DNA from: DASYRM01 sp036004405
GTDB lineage: Bacteria; Acidobacteriota; Vicinamibacteria; Vicinamibacterales; UBA2999
Reading direction: 5' to 3'
NCBI GenBank assembly: GCA_036004405.1
Contig: DASYRM010000159.1
Location: 16,972 to 80,971, forward strand
Length of the DNA: 64,000 bases
Below the pieces are notes generated by a model. That model was not told where the DNA came from, did no database searches, and saw only the letters and a list, made by a program, of their open reading frames with translations. The translations under genes and the position numbers were made by a program. This document shows, piece after piece, positions 25,434 through 33,152 of this stretch (position 1 is its first letter; each line of letters opens with the position of its first letter).

Positions 25434-26312
25434 TCAGAGCGCGGCCAGATGACCGGCTGCGATTTCTCGCAGTGGTGCCGCGGCATCGAATGATGCCGGG
25501 TCGAGCTCGATGCGCGTGCGCGGAGCGTCGGGATCGAGCAGGGGAATCGCGCTGAGCAGCGCCTTCGTGTAGGGGTGGGTGGGATTCGCGAATAGCGCGC
25601 GGGTGTCACCCATCTCCACGATGCGTCCCCGATACATCACCGCCACCCGGCTGCAGATGTGCTCCACCAGCCGCAGGTCGTGGGCGATGAACAGATACGT
25701 GAGCTTCAACCGCGCCTGCAGGTCGAGCAGCAGCTTCACCACCTGCGCCTGAATCGACACGTCGAGCGCCGACACCGCCTCGTCGGCAATGACGAACGCG
25801 GGATTGAGTGCGAGCGCCCGGGCGATGCCGATCCGCTGCCGCTGTCCGCCGCTGAACTCGTGGGGGTAGCGTTCGAGGTGCGCCGGCTCGAGGCCGACCA
25901 GCTCGAACAGCTCCTTCACGCGCGCCCGGCGCTCGTCGCCAGACCCGAGCTTGTGGATGACCAGCGGCTCCTCGACGATATCGCGCACGCGCATCCGCGG
26001 ATTGAGCGACGAGTAGGGATCCTGGAAGACGATCTGCATGTCGCGGCGGGCGCGGCGCATGCGCTCCCGCGAGAACCCGAGCACGTTCTCGCCCTTGAAG
26101 CGCACCTCGCCGGCCGTCGGCTCCATCAGCCGCAGGATGCAGCGCCCGGTCGTGCTCTTGCCGCTGCCCGACTCGCCGACGAGCCCGAACATCTCGCCCT
26201 CGTCGATCGAGAACGTCACGTCCTGAACCGCTCTCACGACGGAGGTCTTGCCGAAGAGCCCCGGCGTGCGGACGAAGTGCTTGGTCAGCCCCGCCACTTC
26301 GAGCAACGGCAT
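25434..26312 (-). CDS. Peptide ABC transporter ATPase, DppF/OppF type
   Basis: A 292-residue ATPase. GESGSGKSTTGRCILRL (Walker A), DPYSSLNPRMRVRDIVEEPL (the OppF/DppF signature after the Q-loop), FSGGQRQRIGIARALAL, FVIADEAVSALDVSIQAQ (Walker B/D-loop), and a C-terminal oligopeptide-transporter tail (HPYTKALLSAIPLLDPD). The ATG overlaps the stop of the DppD-like gene (ATGA). Together they form the two-ATPase motor of a di/oligopeptide importer, but permeases and the binding protein are absent. Confidence 0.92.
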   Translation of the reverse strand: MPLLEVAGLTKHFVRTPGLFGKTSVVRAVQDVTFSIDEGEMFGLVGESGSGKSTTGRCILRLMEPTAGEVRFKGENVLGFSRERMRRARRDMQIVFQDPYSSLNPRMRVRDIVEEPLVIHKLGSGDERRARVKELFELVGLEPAHLERYPHEFSGGQRQRIGIARALALNPAFVIADEAVSALDVSIQAQVVKLLLDLQARLKLTYLFIAHDLRLVEHICSRVAVMYRGRIVEMGDTRALFANPTHPYTKALLSAIPLLDPDAPRTRIELDPASFDAAAPLREIAAGHLAAL

Positions 26313-27112
26313 CAGCGGACGCCTCCGCCCGGTTTCGCCATCCCGGGCACGGCCGCGAGCAGCGCCTGCGTGTACTCGTGGGCCGGCGCTCGAAGGATCT
26401 GACGGACCGGGCCTTCCTCCACCAGACGGCCGCGATACATCACCGCCACGCGGTCCGCCATCTCGGCGATCACGCCGAAGTCGTGCGTGATGAGGAGCAG
26501 CGCCAGGTTGAAGCGGGTCTTGAGCTCGCGCAGCAGGTCCAGCACCTGCGCCTGGATGGTGACGTCCAGCGCCGTGGTCGGCTCGTCGGCGATGACGAGC
26601 GGCGGATGGCAGGCCAGGGCGATGGCAATCATCGCCCGCTGCCGCATACCGCCGGAGAGCTGGTGAGGATAGTCGCGCGCCCGGCGTGCCGCATCCGGAA
26701 TCTTCACCGCGTCGATCAGCTCGATCGCGCGGGCCTGTGCCTCGGCTCGTGAGCGGCCGTGCACCGTCAAGGCTTCGGCAATCTGATCGCCAACCCGCAT
26801 CACCGGGTTGAGCGCCGTCATCGGCTCCTGGAAGATGAGCGAGATGCGCGCCCCCCGCACCTCGCGCATCTGCGCTTCGCTCAGCGTGAGCAGGTCGCGG
26901 CCTTCGAAGCGGACGGTGCCGCTGGTGACGCGGCCGGGCGGCTGCACCAGCCGCAGGATCGAGAACGCGGTCACGGACTTGCCGCTACCCGATTCGCCCA
27001 CCACGCCCAGCGTTTCGCCCGCGGCAATGTGAAAGCTCACGTCGTCCACGGCCGGCATCGGTCCGCCGAACGAGACGCTCAGGTGCTGAACATCGAGGAG
27101 CGGCGCCATCAC
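26312..27112 (-). CDS. Peptide ABC transporter ATPase, DppD/OppD type
   Basis: A 266-residue partner ATPase: GESGSGKSVTAFSILRLV (Walker A), IFQEPMTALNPVMRVGDQIAEAL, LSGGMRQRAMIAIALAC, LVIADEPTTALDVTIQAQVLDLL, HDFGVIAEMADRVAVMYRGRLVEEG and the C-terminal HEYTQALLAAVPGM. GTG 27112 is immediately followed by an in-frame ATG at 27109; either could start. Only 6 bp separate the start from the family B element B2. Confidence 0.92.
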   Translation of the reverse strand: MMAPLLDVQHLSVSFGGPMPAVDDVSFHIAAGETLGVVGESGSGKSVTAFSILRLVQPPGRVTSGTVRFEGRDLLTLSEAQMREVRGARISLIFQEPMTALNPVMRVGDQIAEALTVHGRSRAEAQARAIELIDAVKIPDAARRARDYPHQLSGGMRQRAMIAIALACHPPLVIADEPTTALDVTIQAQVLDLLRELKTRFNLALLLITHDFGVIAEMADRVAVMYRGRLVEEGPVRQILRAPAHEYTQALLAAVPGMAKPGGGVR

Positions 27113-27118
27113 GCAGCC

Positions 27119-27198
27119 GCCCCCGCGAAGCGGGGGCCAGAAGATACTGTCGTTAGCGAGGCGGAGCTGAACATATCCAGTGGCGTAGCCTCGCTAAC
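27119..27198 (-). repeat. Family B bipartite hairpin element, copy B2
   Basis: Minus orientation. Stem 1 GTTAGCGAGGC (27198-27188) with GCCTCGCTAAC (27162-27152); linker CAGTATCTTCTG; stem 2 GCCCCCGC-TTC-GCGGGGGC (27137-27119). It fills the gap between the mutase and dppD-like genes. The mutase TAG stop (27196-27194) is part of stem 1. Confidence 0.85.
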
Positions 27199-28753
27199 TA
27201 TCGTGATGTTCGCCGAACACGGCGCGCAGCGTATCAGCAATCTCGCCAAGCGTCGCGTGCGCTTCCACCGCGGCGATGACCGGCGGCACGAGGTTGTCGC
27301 CGCCGCGGGCGGCCTGCTCGACGGCGGCAAGCGCGGCGCTGCAGACCTGCCGGCTGCGGCCGGCGCGGATGGCGCGCACGCGCTCGATCTGCTGGCGCTC
27401 GATCTCGGGGTCGATAGCAAACACCGCCGGCGCGCTCGGCGACTCGTCCACGAAGCGGTTGACGCCGACGACCACCTGCGTGCCCTCGTCCACCGCCCGC
27501 TGCGCGCGATAGGCCGACTCGTGGATCCGCCGCTGGACGAATCCCGATTCCAGCGCCGCGAGCGTGCCGCCCATGCCCCGGATCTGCTCGAGGAGCGATT
27601 CGGCTTCCGCTTCGATACGCGAGGTGAGCTCCTCGACGGCGTAGGCGCCGCCGAACGGGTCGACGGTCTGCGAGATCCCGCTCTCGTGGAGCAGGATCTG
27701 CTGGGTGCGAAGCGCCACCGTCGCGCTCTGCTCGGTGGGCAGTCCGAGCGCCTCGTCGCTGCTGTTGCAGTGCAGCGACTGCGTGCCGCCCAGCACGGCC
27801 GAGAGCGCCTGCAGGGCCACGCGCACGACGTTGTTGGCCGGCTGCTGCGCCGTGAGCGTGCTGCCAGCCGTCTGCGTGTGGAACCTCAATTGCTGGGCAC
27901 GGGGGTTGGTGGCGCCGTACCGGTCGCGCATCAGCCGGGCCCACAGGCGCCGGGCTGCCCGGAATTTGGCGATCTCCTCCAGAAAGTTGCTGTGCGCGTT
28001 GAAGAAGAACGAGAGGCGCTGGCCGAACGCGTTCACGTCGAGGCCGGCGGCCAGGCACGCCTCCACGTAGGCGCAGGCGTTGGCCAGGGTGAAGGCCACT
28101 TCTTCTACGGCCGTCGAGCCCGCCTCCCGGATGTGGTAGCCGCTGATCGAGATCGAGTTCCACTGCGGCACCTCGCGCTCGCAGAACGCGATGATGTCGG
28201 TGACCACCCGCAGCGACGGCTGCGGCGGAAAGATGTAGGTGCCGCGAGCCGCGTACTCCTTGAGGATGTCGTTCTGAACCGTACCCGTAAGAACCCTAGG
28301 GTCGGCGCCCTGCCGCTTCGCCACCGCGATGTAGAGGGCGAGCAGGATGATGGCGGTGGAATTGATCGTCATCGACGTCGAGATCGACTCGAGCGGGATG
28401 CCGTCGAAGAGCACCAGCATGTCCTCGATGGTGTCGATCGCGACGCCCACGCGCCCAACCTCGCCGGCGGCCAGCGCATGATCGGAGTCGTAGCCGATCT
28501 GCGTCGGCAGGTCGAAGGCGACGCTCAGCCCCTTGACGCCTTGCGACAGCAGGTAGCGATAGCGCGCGTTGGATTCGGCGGCAGTGCCAAAACCTGCATA
28601 CTGTCGCATCGTCCAGGGGCGGCCTCGGTACATCGTCGGCTGCACGCCGCGGGTAAAAGGGAACCTCCCCGGGAGACCAATGTCTCCATCGGGGTCGATG
28701 TGGGAGACATCCTCGGAAACGCGGTAGTGACGCGGTTCTGCGGTGGTCGCCAT
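27194..28753 (-). CDS. Methylmalonyl-CoA mutase, large (catalytic) subunit
   Basis: A 519-residue acyl-CoA mutase catalytic subunit without the C-terminal cobalamin-binding domain, which must come from a separate small subunit as in split mutases. Key blocks: PTMYRGRPWTMRQYAGFGTAAESN (Tyr of the methylmalonyl type), VAFDLPTQIGYDSDH, SISMTINS-like STSMTINSTA, GTVQNDILKEYAARGTYIFPPQPSLR (Arg contacting the substrate carboxylate), ISGYHIREAGS. Tyr and Arg together argue for methylmalonyl- over isobutyryl-CoA. A TACAAT box is 11 nt before the ATG. Role: propionyl-CoA/succinyl-CoA interconversion. Confidence 0.9.
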   Translation of the reverse strand: MATTAEPRHYRVSEDVSHIDPDGDIGLPGRFPFTRGVQPTMYRGRPWTMRQYAGFGTAAESNARYRYLLSQGVKGLSVAFDLPTQIGYDSDHALAAGEVGRVGVAIDTIEDMLVLFDGIPLESISTSMTINSTAIILLALYIAVAKRQGADPRVLTGTVQNDILKEYAARGTYIFPPQPSLRVVTDIIAFCEREVPQWNSISISGYHIREAGSTAVEEVAFTLANACAYVEACLAAGLDVNAFGQRLSFFFNAHSNFLEEIAKFRAARRLWARLMRDRYGATNPRAQQLRFHTQTAGSTLTAQQPANNVVRVALQALSAVLGGTQSLHCNSSDEALGLPTEQSATVALRTQQILLHESGISQTVDPFGGAYAVEELTSRIEAEAESLLEQIRGMGGTLAALESGFVQRRIHESAYRAQRAVDEGTQVVVGVNRFVDESPSAPAVFAIDPEIERQQIERVRAIRAGRSRQVCSAALAAVEQAARGGDNLVPPVIAAVEAHATLGEIADTLRAVFGEHHDS

Positions 28754-28849
28754 GGCCGCTCGCGATTGTACGTCGAGGCCATTTCACGGTCGCTCGACGA
28801 GTGCTAAGATTGCCGGCGGCGCGGAGACGACGCCAGCTGGAGGCACGCT

Positions 28850-29182
28850 GTGGGCAACGGAGAAGACAAGGGCAACATGGACGACGTTGTGAACCAGCTT
28901 GCCAAGGAACTGGCCGATGCCATCGGCGCCGCCGTCGCCGACAACGCCAAAATCGAGGCATGCCGCGCCAAGGCGCGTGAAGCCGGCTTCGATCTGCGCG
29001 TCTCGATCGAAGCGGTGGTCGGGTTCGTCAACCGCACCAACGGCGCCGCGGTGACGCGCGTCACCACGCCGGCGCGCCTCCTGCCCGGCAAGCGCGAGTA
29101 CGAGCTCACGAGCAACGATCGCCGTTTCCTGCGCTCCCTGCGCATCAGCTGCGACGAGTCGAAAAAAGAAGCCGTCGAGTAG
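28850..29182 (+). CDS. Small conserved-looking protein of unknown function
   Basis: A 110-residue soluble protein starting at GTG 28850, 8 nt after GGAGG. An ATG ten codons in is an alternative. The N-terminal half is helical (DVVNQLAKELADAIGAAVADNAKIEACRAKAR), the middle DLRVSIEAVVGFVN may form a beta-hairpin, and the tail DRRFLRSLRISCDESKKE is basic then acidic. No motif is recognised. It converges with gpmA across a REP-like hairpin. Confidence 0.65.
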   Translation: MGNGEDKGNMDDVVNQLAKELADAIGAAVADNAKIEACRAKAREAGFDLRVSIEAVVGFVNRTNGAAVTRVTTPARLLPGKREYELTSNDRRFLRSLRISCDESKKEAVE

Positions 29183-29191
29183 GGCGCGTAC

Positions 29192-29219
29192 GTAGGGGCC
29201 GCCTTCAGGCGGCCCGTCA
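29192..29219. repeat. Family A (GTAG-headed) hairpin between convergent genes
   Basis: GTAG (29192-29195), GGGCCGCC (29196-29203), TTCA, GGCGGCCC (29208-29215), then GTCA, whose TCA is the gpmA stop on the minus strand. Likely a bidirectional 3'-end signal. Confidence 0.85.
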
Positions 29220-29960
29220 GGCTTTCCCCTGGTTCGCGACGGCCTGAGCCTTCTTCAGCGCCGCTTCCTGGTCTCCGAGATAAAACTTCCTCATCGGCGT
29301 GAGCTGCGCGTCCAGCTCGTAGACCAGCGGAATCCCGGTGGGAATATTCAGCTCGACGATGTCCTGCTCGGACACGTTGTCGAGAACCTTCACGAGCGCG
29401 CGCAGGCTGTTGCCGTGCGCAGCGATGAGCACCCGCTTGCCGGCTCGCACCTGCGGCGCGATTGTCTCGTGCCAGTAAGGTAGAAACCGCGCCACCGTGT
29501 CCTTCAGCGACTCGGTGAGCGGGAGCTCCGACGGCGCCAGTCCGGCATAGCGCGGGTCGCGCGAAGCATTTCGCTCGTCGCCAGGCTCCAGTGCGGGCGG
29601 TGGAATGTCATAGCTGCGCCGCCAGATCTTCACCTGCGCCTCGCCGTGGCGTGTGGCGGTTTCCGCTTTGTTGAGCCCCTGGAGCGCGCCGTAGTGACGC
29701 TCGTTGAGCCGCCACGACTTGTGCGTGTCGAGCCACAGCAGGTTCATCTCATCCAGCGCGATCCACAACGTCCGGATGGCCCGCGTCAGCCGAGACGTGT
29801 AGGCAACGTCGAAGGTGAAGCCTTCGGCGGTCATGAGGCGTCCGGCCTCGCGCGCTTCCTCGCGCCCCTTGTCGCTCAGGTCGACGTCGGTCCATCCCGT
29901 GAACCGGTTCTCCTTGTTCCAGGTGCTCTCGCCGTGTCGCAGTAGTACGAGTCGAGTCAT
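29217..29960 (-). CDS. gpmA: 2,3-bisphosphoglycerate-dependent phosphoglycerate mutase
   Basis: A 247-residue cofactor-dependent glycolytic mutase. The phosphohistidine motif LVLLRHGESTWNKENRFTGW is at residues 4-23, then DVAYTSRLTRAIRT, NERHYGALQGLNKAE and the second catalytic histidine in LIAAHGNSLRALVK. Length matches GpmA. ATG 29960 has GGGGAGG about 5 nt upstream; the longer frame to 30245 runs through a repeat and the next gene and is rejected. Eno lies about 2 kb upstream on the same strand. Confidence 0.95.
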   Translation of the reverse strand: MTRLVLLRHGESTWNKENRFTGWTDVDLSDKGREEAREAGRLMTAEGFTFDVAYTSRLTRAIRTLWIALDEMNLLWLDTHKSWRLNERHYGALQGLNKAETATRHGEAQVKIWRRSYDIPPPALEPGDERNASRDPRYAGLAPSELPLTESLKDTVARFLPYWHETIAPQVRAGKRVLIAAHGNSLRALVKVLDNVSEQDIVELNIPTGIPLVYELDAQLTPMRKFYLGDQEAALKKAQAVANQGKA

Positions 29961-29974
29961 GACCTCCCCATTAT

Positions 29975-30031
29975 CCAGCGAGGCTCCGCCTCGCTGGCTG
30001 CAGTATCTAATTGCCCGCCCTTCGGGCGGGC
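29975..30031 (+). repeat. Family B bipartite hairpin element, copy B3
   Basis: Stem 1 CCAGCGAGGC-TCC-GCCTCGCTGG (29975-29997); linker CAGTATCTAATTG (30001-30013); stem 2 CCCGCCC-TTC-GGGCGGG (30014-30030, plus a closing G-C pair). The TAG stop of the minus-strand membrane protein (30009-30007) is in the linker, and stem 2 encodes its last residues. Confidence 0.85.
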
Positions 30032-31653
30032 GCAGGACTCCTGTCGCAACGCGCCGACGCGAGCCGCAACGAGCGTAGCGGCACCTCCCGCGCGGCCACG
30101 ATACGAAAACAGGTGCCATCGAGCGCCGCGTCGAGCGCGAAGGCGGATTCCGCGCCGTCGGCCGACCACGCCAGCGTGACCGCGTCGATGTGTTCGGCGC
30201 CAAGCGTGGCGAGCGCGCGCGAGGCGGCCGCGCGGTCGGCGACATAGAGAAAGGTGCGCGTCCCGTGCAGCGCCGCGGTCACCTGGTCCAGCCACCACAG
30301 GTTCGTCAGGACGACGTCCCCTGGTCGTGTGAACGATTGCGTCGCGGCGACGAGACTCTCGTAGTTGCGCTTGCTGCCGCGCAGTTCGAGGTAGGCGCTC
30401 CGGCTCGTCGCGGCGCCCGCCAGAAGAATCACCGCCACCAGGGCCAGTCGCGACACCCGCCACGCGCCGGGGGCGGCGGCATCGGAGACGCCTCGCGCGG
30501 CGAGAAGCAGCAGCGGTGGTGTGGCGACCAGCAGAAAGCGTGTGCCCCACTGCGCGCCGCCGTCGTTGGTCGCCGTGAGCACCACTCCGGCTGCCGCGAC
30601 GAGTGCGGCGATGCCCAGCCGTCTCGCCGCGGGGGTCGACGCGGACACCGGCACCAGCGCCAGGAGTGCCAGCGGGAATCCCTGCCAGAACGACGGCAAC
30701 GGCAGCCCGCGACGCGCCGCGAGCATCGCAACGACGGCGGTGCCAGCCAGGGCTGCCGTCTGGCGTGTGCGCAGGTCCACCTTGAACAGGGCCGCGAGCC
30801 ATGCGGCGGCGACACACGCGAAGCCCGTGGCCTCGGCGAACGACGCCGGCCACAGCCAATCCTGCACGCGCTGCCACCGCGCCGCGAGGAAGCCGGTGCC
30901 GATCGGTGCCAGAACGGCGGACGCGTGTGCGCCAAGCGGGTTGCCGAAGTGCACGTAGTTCAGAGCGGCCGCCGGCACCAGCAGTGCGGCGGCACCGCCG
31001 CCGAACGGCAGCCAGTGGCGCGGCCCGAGCGCCAGCGCGAGCCCCGCGGCGCACCACGCACCTTCGGGCCGCAGCAGCACGCCGGCGCCGACCAGCGCGC
31101 CGCCGACGGCCGTCCGCGCGTGTGAGCCGGCGCCGGCAAGGGCGGGCGCGATCATCGCGATGCCGGCGGTGAGAAGCGCCACGGCGGGCACGTGCTCCCA
31201 GAATTCGAGCGCATAGAAGAACAGCGGGTTGGCCGCCACGACGATCCAGGCAAGGACCGCCCACGACGTCTCCGGCAGCAGATGCCGGCGGGCGGACGCG
31301 AGCAGCGGCACGAGAGCGACGAACGCCAGGGCGGGCCACACGTAGGCGCCGCGCACGCCGAAAGCTGCGACGAGCGGCGCAGTGAGCGGAGCGAAGAGCG
31401 GCGACTGCAGGACATGCGCGTGGCCGTCGTGCGGCACGACCATCGGGTCAGTGAATCGGGTTGCTCGAGCGCCGATGCGTGGCAGGTCCGTTTCGAACGG
31501 GCGGGCTGGATGCGCGATCGCCTCGAGCGTGGCGATCAGCTTGACGCCCGAGTCGCCGCTGAAGAACGCATCCGGTGGCAGGGCGCTCGCCAGCCACGCC
31601 AGCACCAGCGCGCAGAGCGCGGCAATGCCCGCCGTCCCGGCGCTCCTCAACAC
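30007..31653 (-). CDS. Polytopic membrane protein, GT-C/PMT-like
   Basis: A 548-residue protein with about 11-13 predicted helices. After helix 1 a periplasmic loop carries FFSGDSGVKLIATLEAIA and a His/Asp-rich segment, similar to the first loop of GT-C mannosyl- or arabinosyltransferase-like proteins. The C-terminal 120 residues are soluble (VVLTNLWWLDQVTAALHGTRTFLYVADR). It starts at GTG 31653, the first base of element B4. The last residues (RSPAPARRAGN) are encoded by element B3. The longer frame to 32358 is a shadow over eno. A polyprenyl-linked sugar transfer role is inferred from topology only. Confidence 0.65.
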   Translation of the reverse strand: MLRSAGTAGIAALCALVLAWLASALPPDAFFSGDSGVKLIATLEAIAHPARPFETDLPRIGARATRFTDPMVVPHDGHAHVLQSPLFAPLTAPLVAAFGVRGAYVWPALAFVALVPLLASARRHLLPETSWAVLAWIVVAANPLFFYALEFWEHVPAVALLTAGIAMIAPALAGAGSHARTAVGGALVGAGVLLRPEGAWCAAGLALALGPRHWLPFGGGAAALLVPAAALNYVHFGNPLGAHASAVLAPIGTGFLAARWQRVQDWLWPASFAEATGFACVAAAWLAALFKVDLRTRQTAALAGTAVVAMLAARRGLPLPSFWQGFPLALLALVPVSASTPAARRLGIAALVAAAGVVLTATNDGGAQWGTRFLLVATPPLLLLAARGVSDAAAPGAWRVSRLALVAVILLAGAATSRSAYLELRGSKRNYESLVAATQSFTRPGDVVLTNLWWLDQVTAALHGTRTFLYVADRAAASRALATLGAEHIDAVTLAWSADGAESAFALDAALDGTCFRIVAAREVPLRSLRLASARCDRSPAPARRAGN

Positions 31654-31742
31654 TAGCGACGCTCCGCCGGGATCCGAAAAGGGGAATTGGTGTGGCTCCG
31701 CGTCGCTAGGGCAGTGTTCAATTGCCCCGCCTTCGGCGGGGC
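31653..31742 (+). repeat. Family B bipartite hairpin element, copy B4
   Basis: Stem 1 CTAGCGACGC (31653-31662) with GCGTCGCTAG (31700-31709), 37-nt loop; linker CAGTGTTCAATTG (31712-31724); stem 2 CCCCGCC-TTC-GGCGGGG (31725-31741). It lies between the eno stop and the start of the membrane-protein gene. Confidence 0.8.
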
Positions 31743-31744
31743 GA

Positions 31745-31806
31745 GACGTCTTGAAGGCCGTGAAGAACCTTGAATCAAGTTCAAGAAGACCGGCCTTCAA
31801 GCCGTC
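31745..31806 (-). terminator. Long nested hairpin abutting the eno stop codon
   Basis: Outer arms GACG-CTTGAAGGCCG (31745-31760, one mismatch) pair with CGGCCTTCAAG-CGTC (31791-31806). The inner CTTGAA-TCAAG-TTCAAG (31669/31769-31785 region: 31769-31774 with 31780-31785) makes a second hairpin. It touches the eno TAG (31808-31806). No T-tract follows. Confidence 0.55.
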
Positions 31807-33122
31807 TAGGTGTGGGCGCGCAGTTGGCGGATGGCGTCGCGGCCGGCGTATTTCCCGCCGGCGCCCAACTCCTCCTCGATGCGCAGCAGCTGGTTGTACT
31901 TGGCGACGCGATCGCTCCGGCTGGCCGATCCCGTCTTGATCTGTCCGGCCGATGTGCCGACGGCGAGGTCCGCGATCGTGCTGTCTTCGGTCTCGCCAGA
32001 TCGGTGCGAAATGATGGTGGCGAAGTTCGCGGCGCGCGCCATCGCGATGGCGTCGAGCGTCTCGGATACCGTGCCGATCTGATTGAGCTTGACGAGCAAG
32101 GCGTTGCTCACGCCCTCGGCAATGCCTCGCGAAAGGATCTCGGGATTGGTGACGAACACGTCGTCGCCCACGAGCTGCACGCGATCGCCGATGGCCGCGG
32201 TGAGCGCCTTCCAGCCGTCCCAGTCGCCCTCGGCGATGCCGTCCTCGATCGAGATGATCGGGTACTGTTTCACCCAGCTCGCATACATCTCGACCATCTG
32301 CTGCGGCGTGCGCGTCGGCTCGCCCGACTTCTTGAACACGTACTTCCCGTTGTCCCACAGCTCGCTCGAGGCGACGTCGAGCGCCAGGTAGACGTCGGCC
32401 CCGGCCTTGAGGCCCGCCTTGCCCACCGCCTCGAGCACGACGTCGAGCGCCTCGACGTTCGACTTGAGGCTGGGCGCGAAGCCGCCTTCGTCGCCGACGC
32501 CGGTGGAATGCCCCGCTTGCTTCAGGATCGCGCGCAGCGCGTGGAAGATTTCGGCGCCGGCCCGCAGGGCTTCCGCAAACGTGGGCATGCCCACCGGCAT
32601 CACCATGAACTCCTGCAGGTCCACGTTGCTGTCCGCGTGCGCCCCGCCGTTGAGGATGTTCATCATCGGCACCGGCAGTAGATAGGGCGTGTCGCCCGGC
32701 GCACGGCCGGCCAGCGCGGCGAAGTGCGCATAGAGCGGAACGCCGGCGGCCGCAGCGGATGCCCGCGCCATCGCCATCGACACGCCCAGCGTGGCGTTTG
32801 CGCCGAGCCGGCTCTTGGACGGCGTGCCGTCGAGCGTCACCAGCACGCTGTCGAGATCGCGCTGATCGAACGTCTTGCCCACCACGGCCTGCGCGATCTC
32901 ACCGTTGACGTGGGCCACCGCCTTGCGGACGCCTTTGCCCAGGTAGCGCGCTTTGTCGCCGTCGCGCAGCTCGAGCGCCTCGCGCTCGCCCGTCGAGGCG
33001 CCCGAGGGCACCGCGGCACGGCCCAGGTGCGCGCCGGCCTTGATGTCCACTTCCACCGTCGGATTGCCGCGCGAATCGAGAATCTCGCGCCCGTGAATGC
33101 CCGTAATCGTGATCGGCGCCAA
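31806..33122 (-). CDS. eno: Enolase
   Basis: A 438-residue glycolytic enzyme (2-phosphoglycerate to PEP). GREILDSRGNPTVEVDI at the N-terminus, the active-site loop SGASTGEREALELRDGD, GDEGGFAPSL with catalytic Glu, ISIEDGIAEGDWDGW and VGDDVFVTNP with Mg ligands, catalytic Lys in NALLVKLNQIGTVSET and ISHRSGETEDSTIADLAVG. TTG 33122 is the start, with GGAGA 7 nt before it. The gene is 30 bp downstream of glgC and probably co-transcribed. Confidence 0.97.
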   Translation of the reverse strand: MAPITITGIHGREILDSRGNPTVEVDIKAGAHLGRAAVPSGASTGEREALELRDGDKARYLGKGVRKAVAHVNGEIAQAVVGKTFDQRDLDSVLVTLDGTPSKSRLGANATLGVSMAMARASAAAAGVPLYAHFAALAGRAPGDTPYLLPVPMMNILNGGAHADSNVDLQEFMVMPVGMPTFAEALRAGAEIFHALRAILKQAGHSTGVGDEGGFAPSLKSNVEALDVVLEAVGKAGLKAGADVYLALDVASSELWDNGKYVFKKSGEPTRTPQQMVEMYASWVKQYPIISIEDGIAEGDWDGWKALTAAIGDRVQLVGDDVFVTNPEILSRGIAEGVSNALLVKLNQIGTVSETLDAIAMARAANFATIISHRSGETEDSTIADLAVGTSAGQIKTGSASRSDRVAKYNQLLRIEEELGAGGKYAGRDAIRQLRAHT

Positions 33123-33152
33123 CTTGTGTCTCCAGCGAGAGAAGAAGTGTGT

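Noticed and set aside
29217..30245. N-terminally extended GpmA starting at 30245
   Set aside because: The extension is Arg-rich shadow sequence across element B3; ATG 29960 has a strong ribosome-binding site and fits the family N-terminus.
30007..32358. 783-codon frame reading from enolase into the membrane protein
   Set aside because: The first 230 codons are an alternate frame of eno and element B4; the protein signal starts at GTG 31653.
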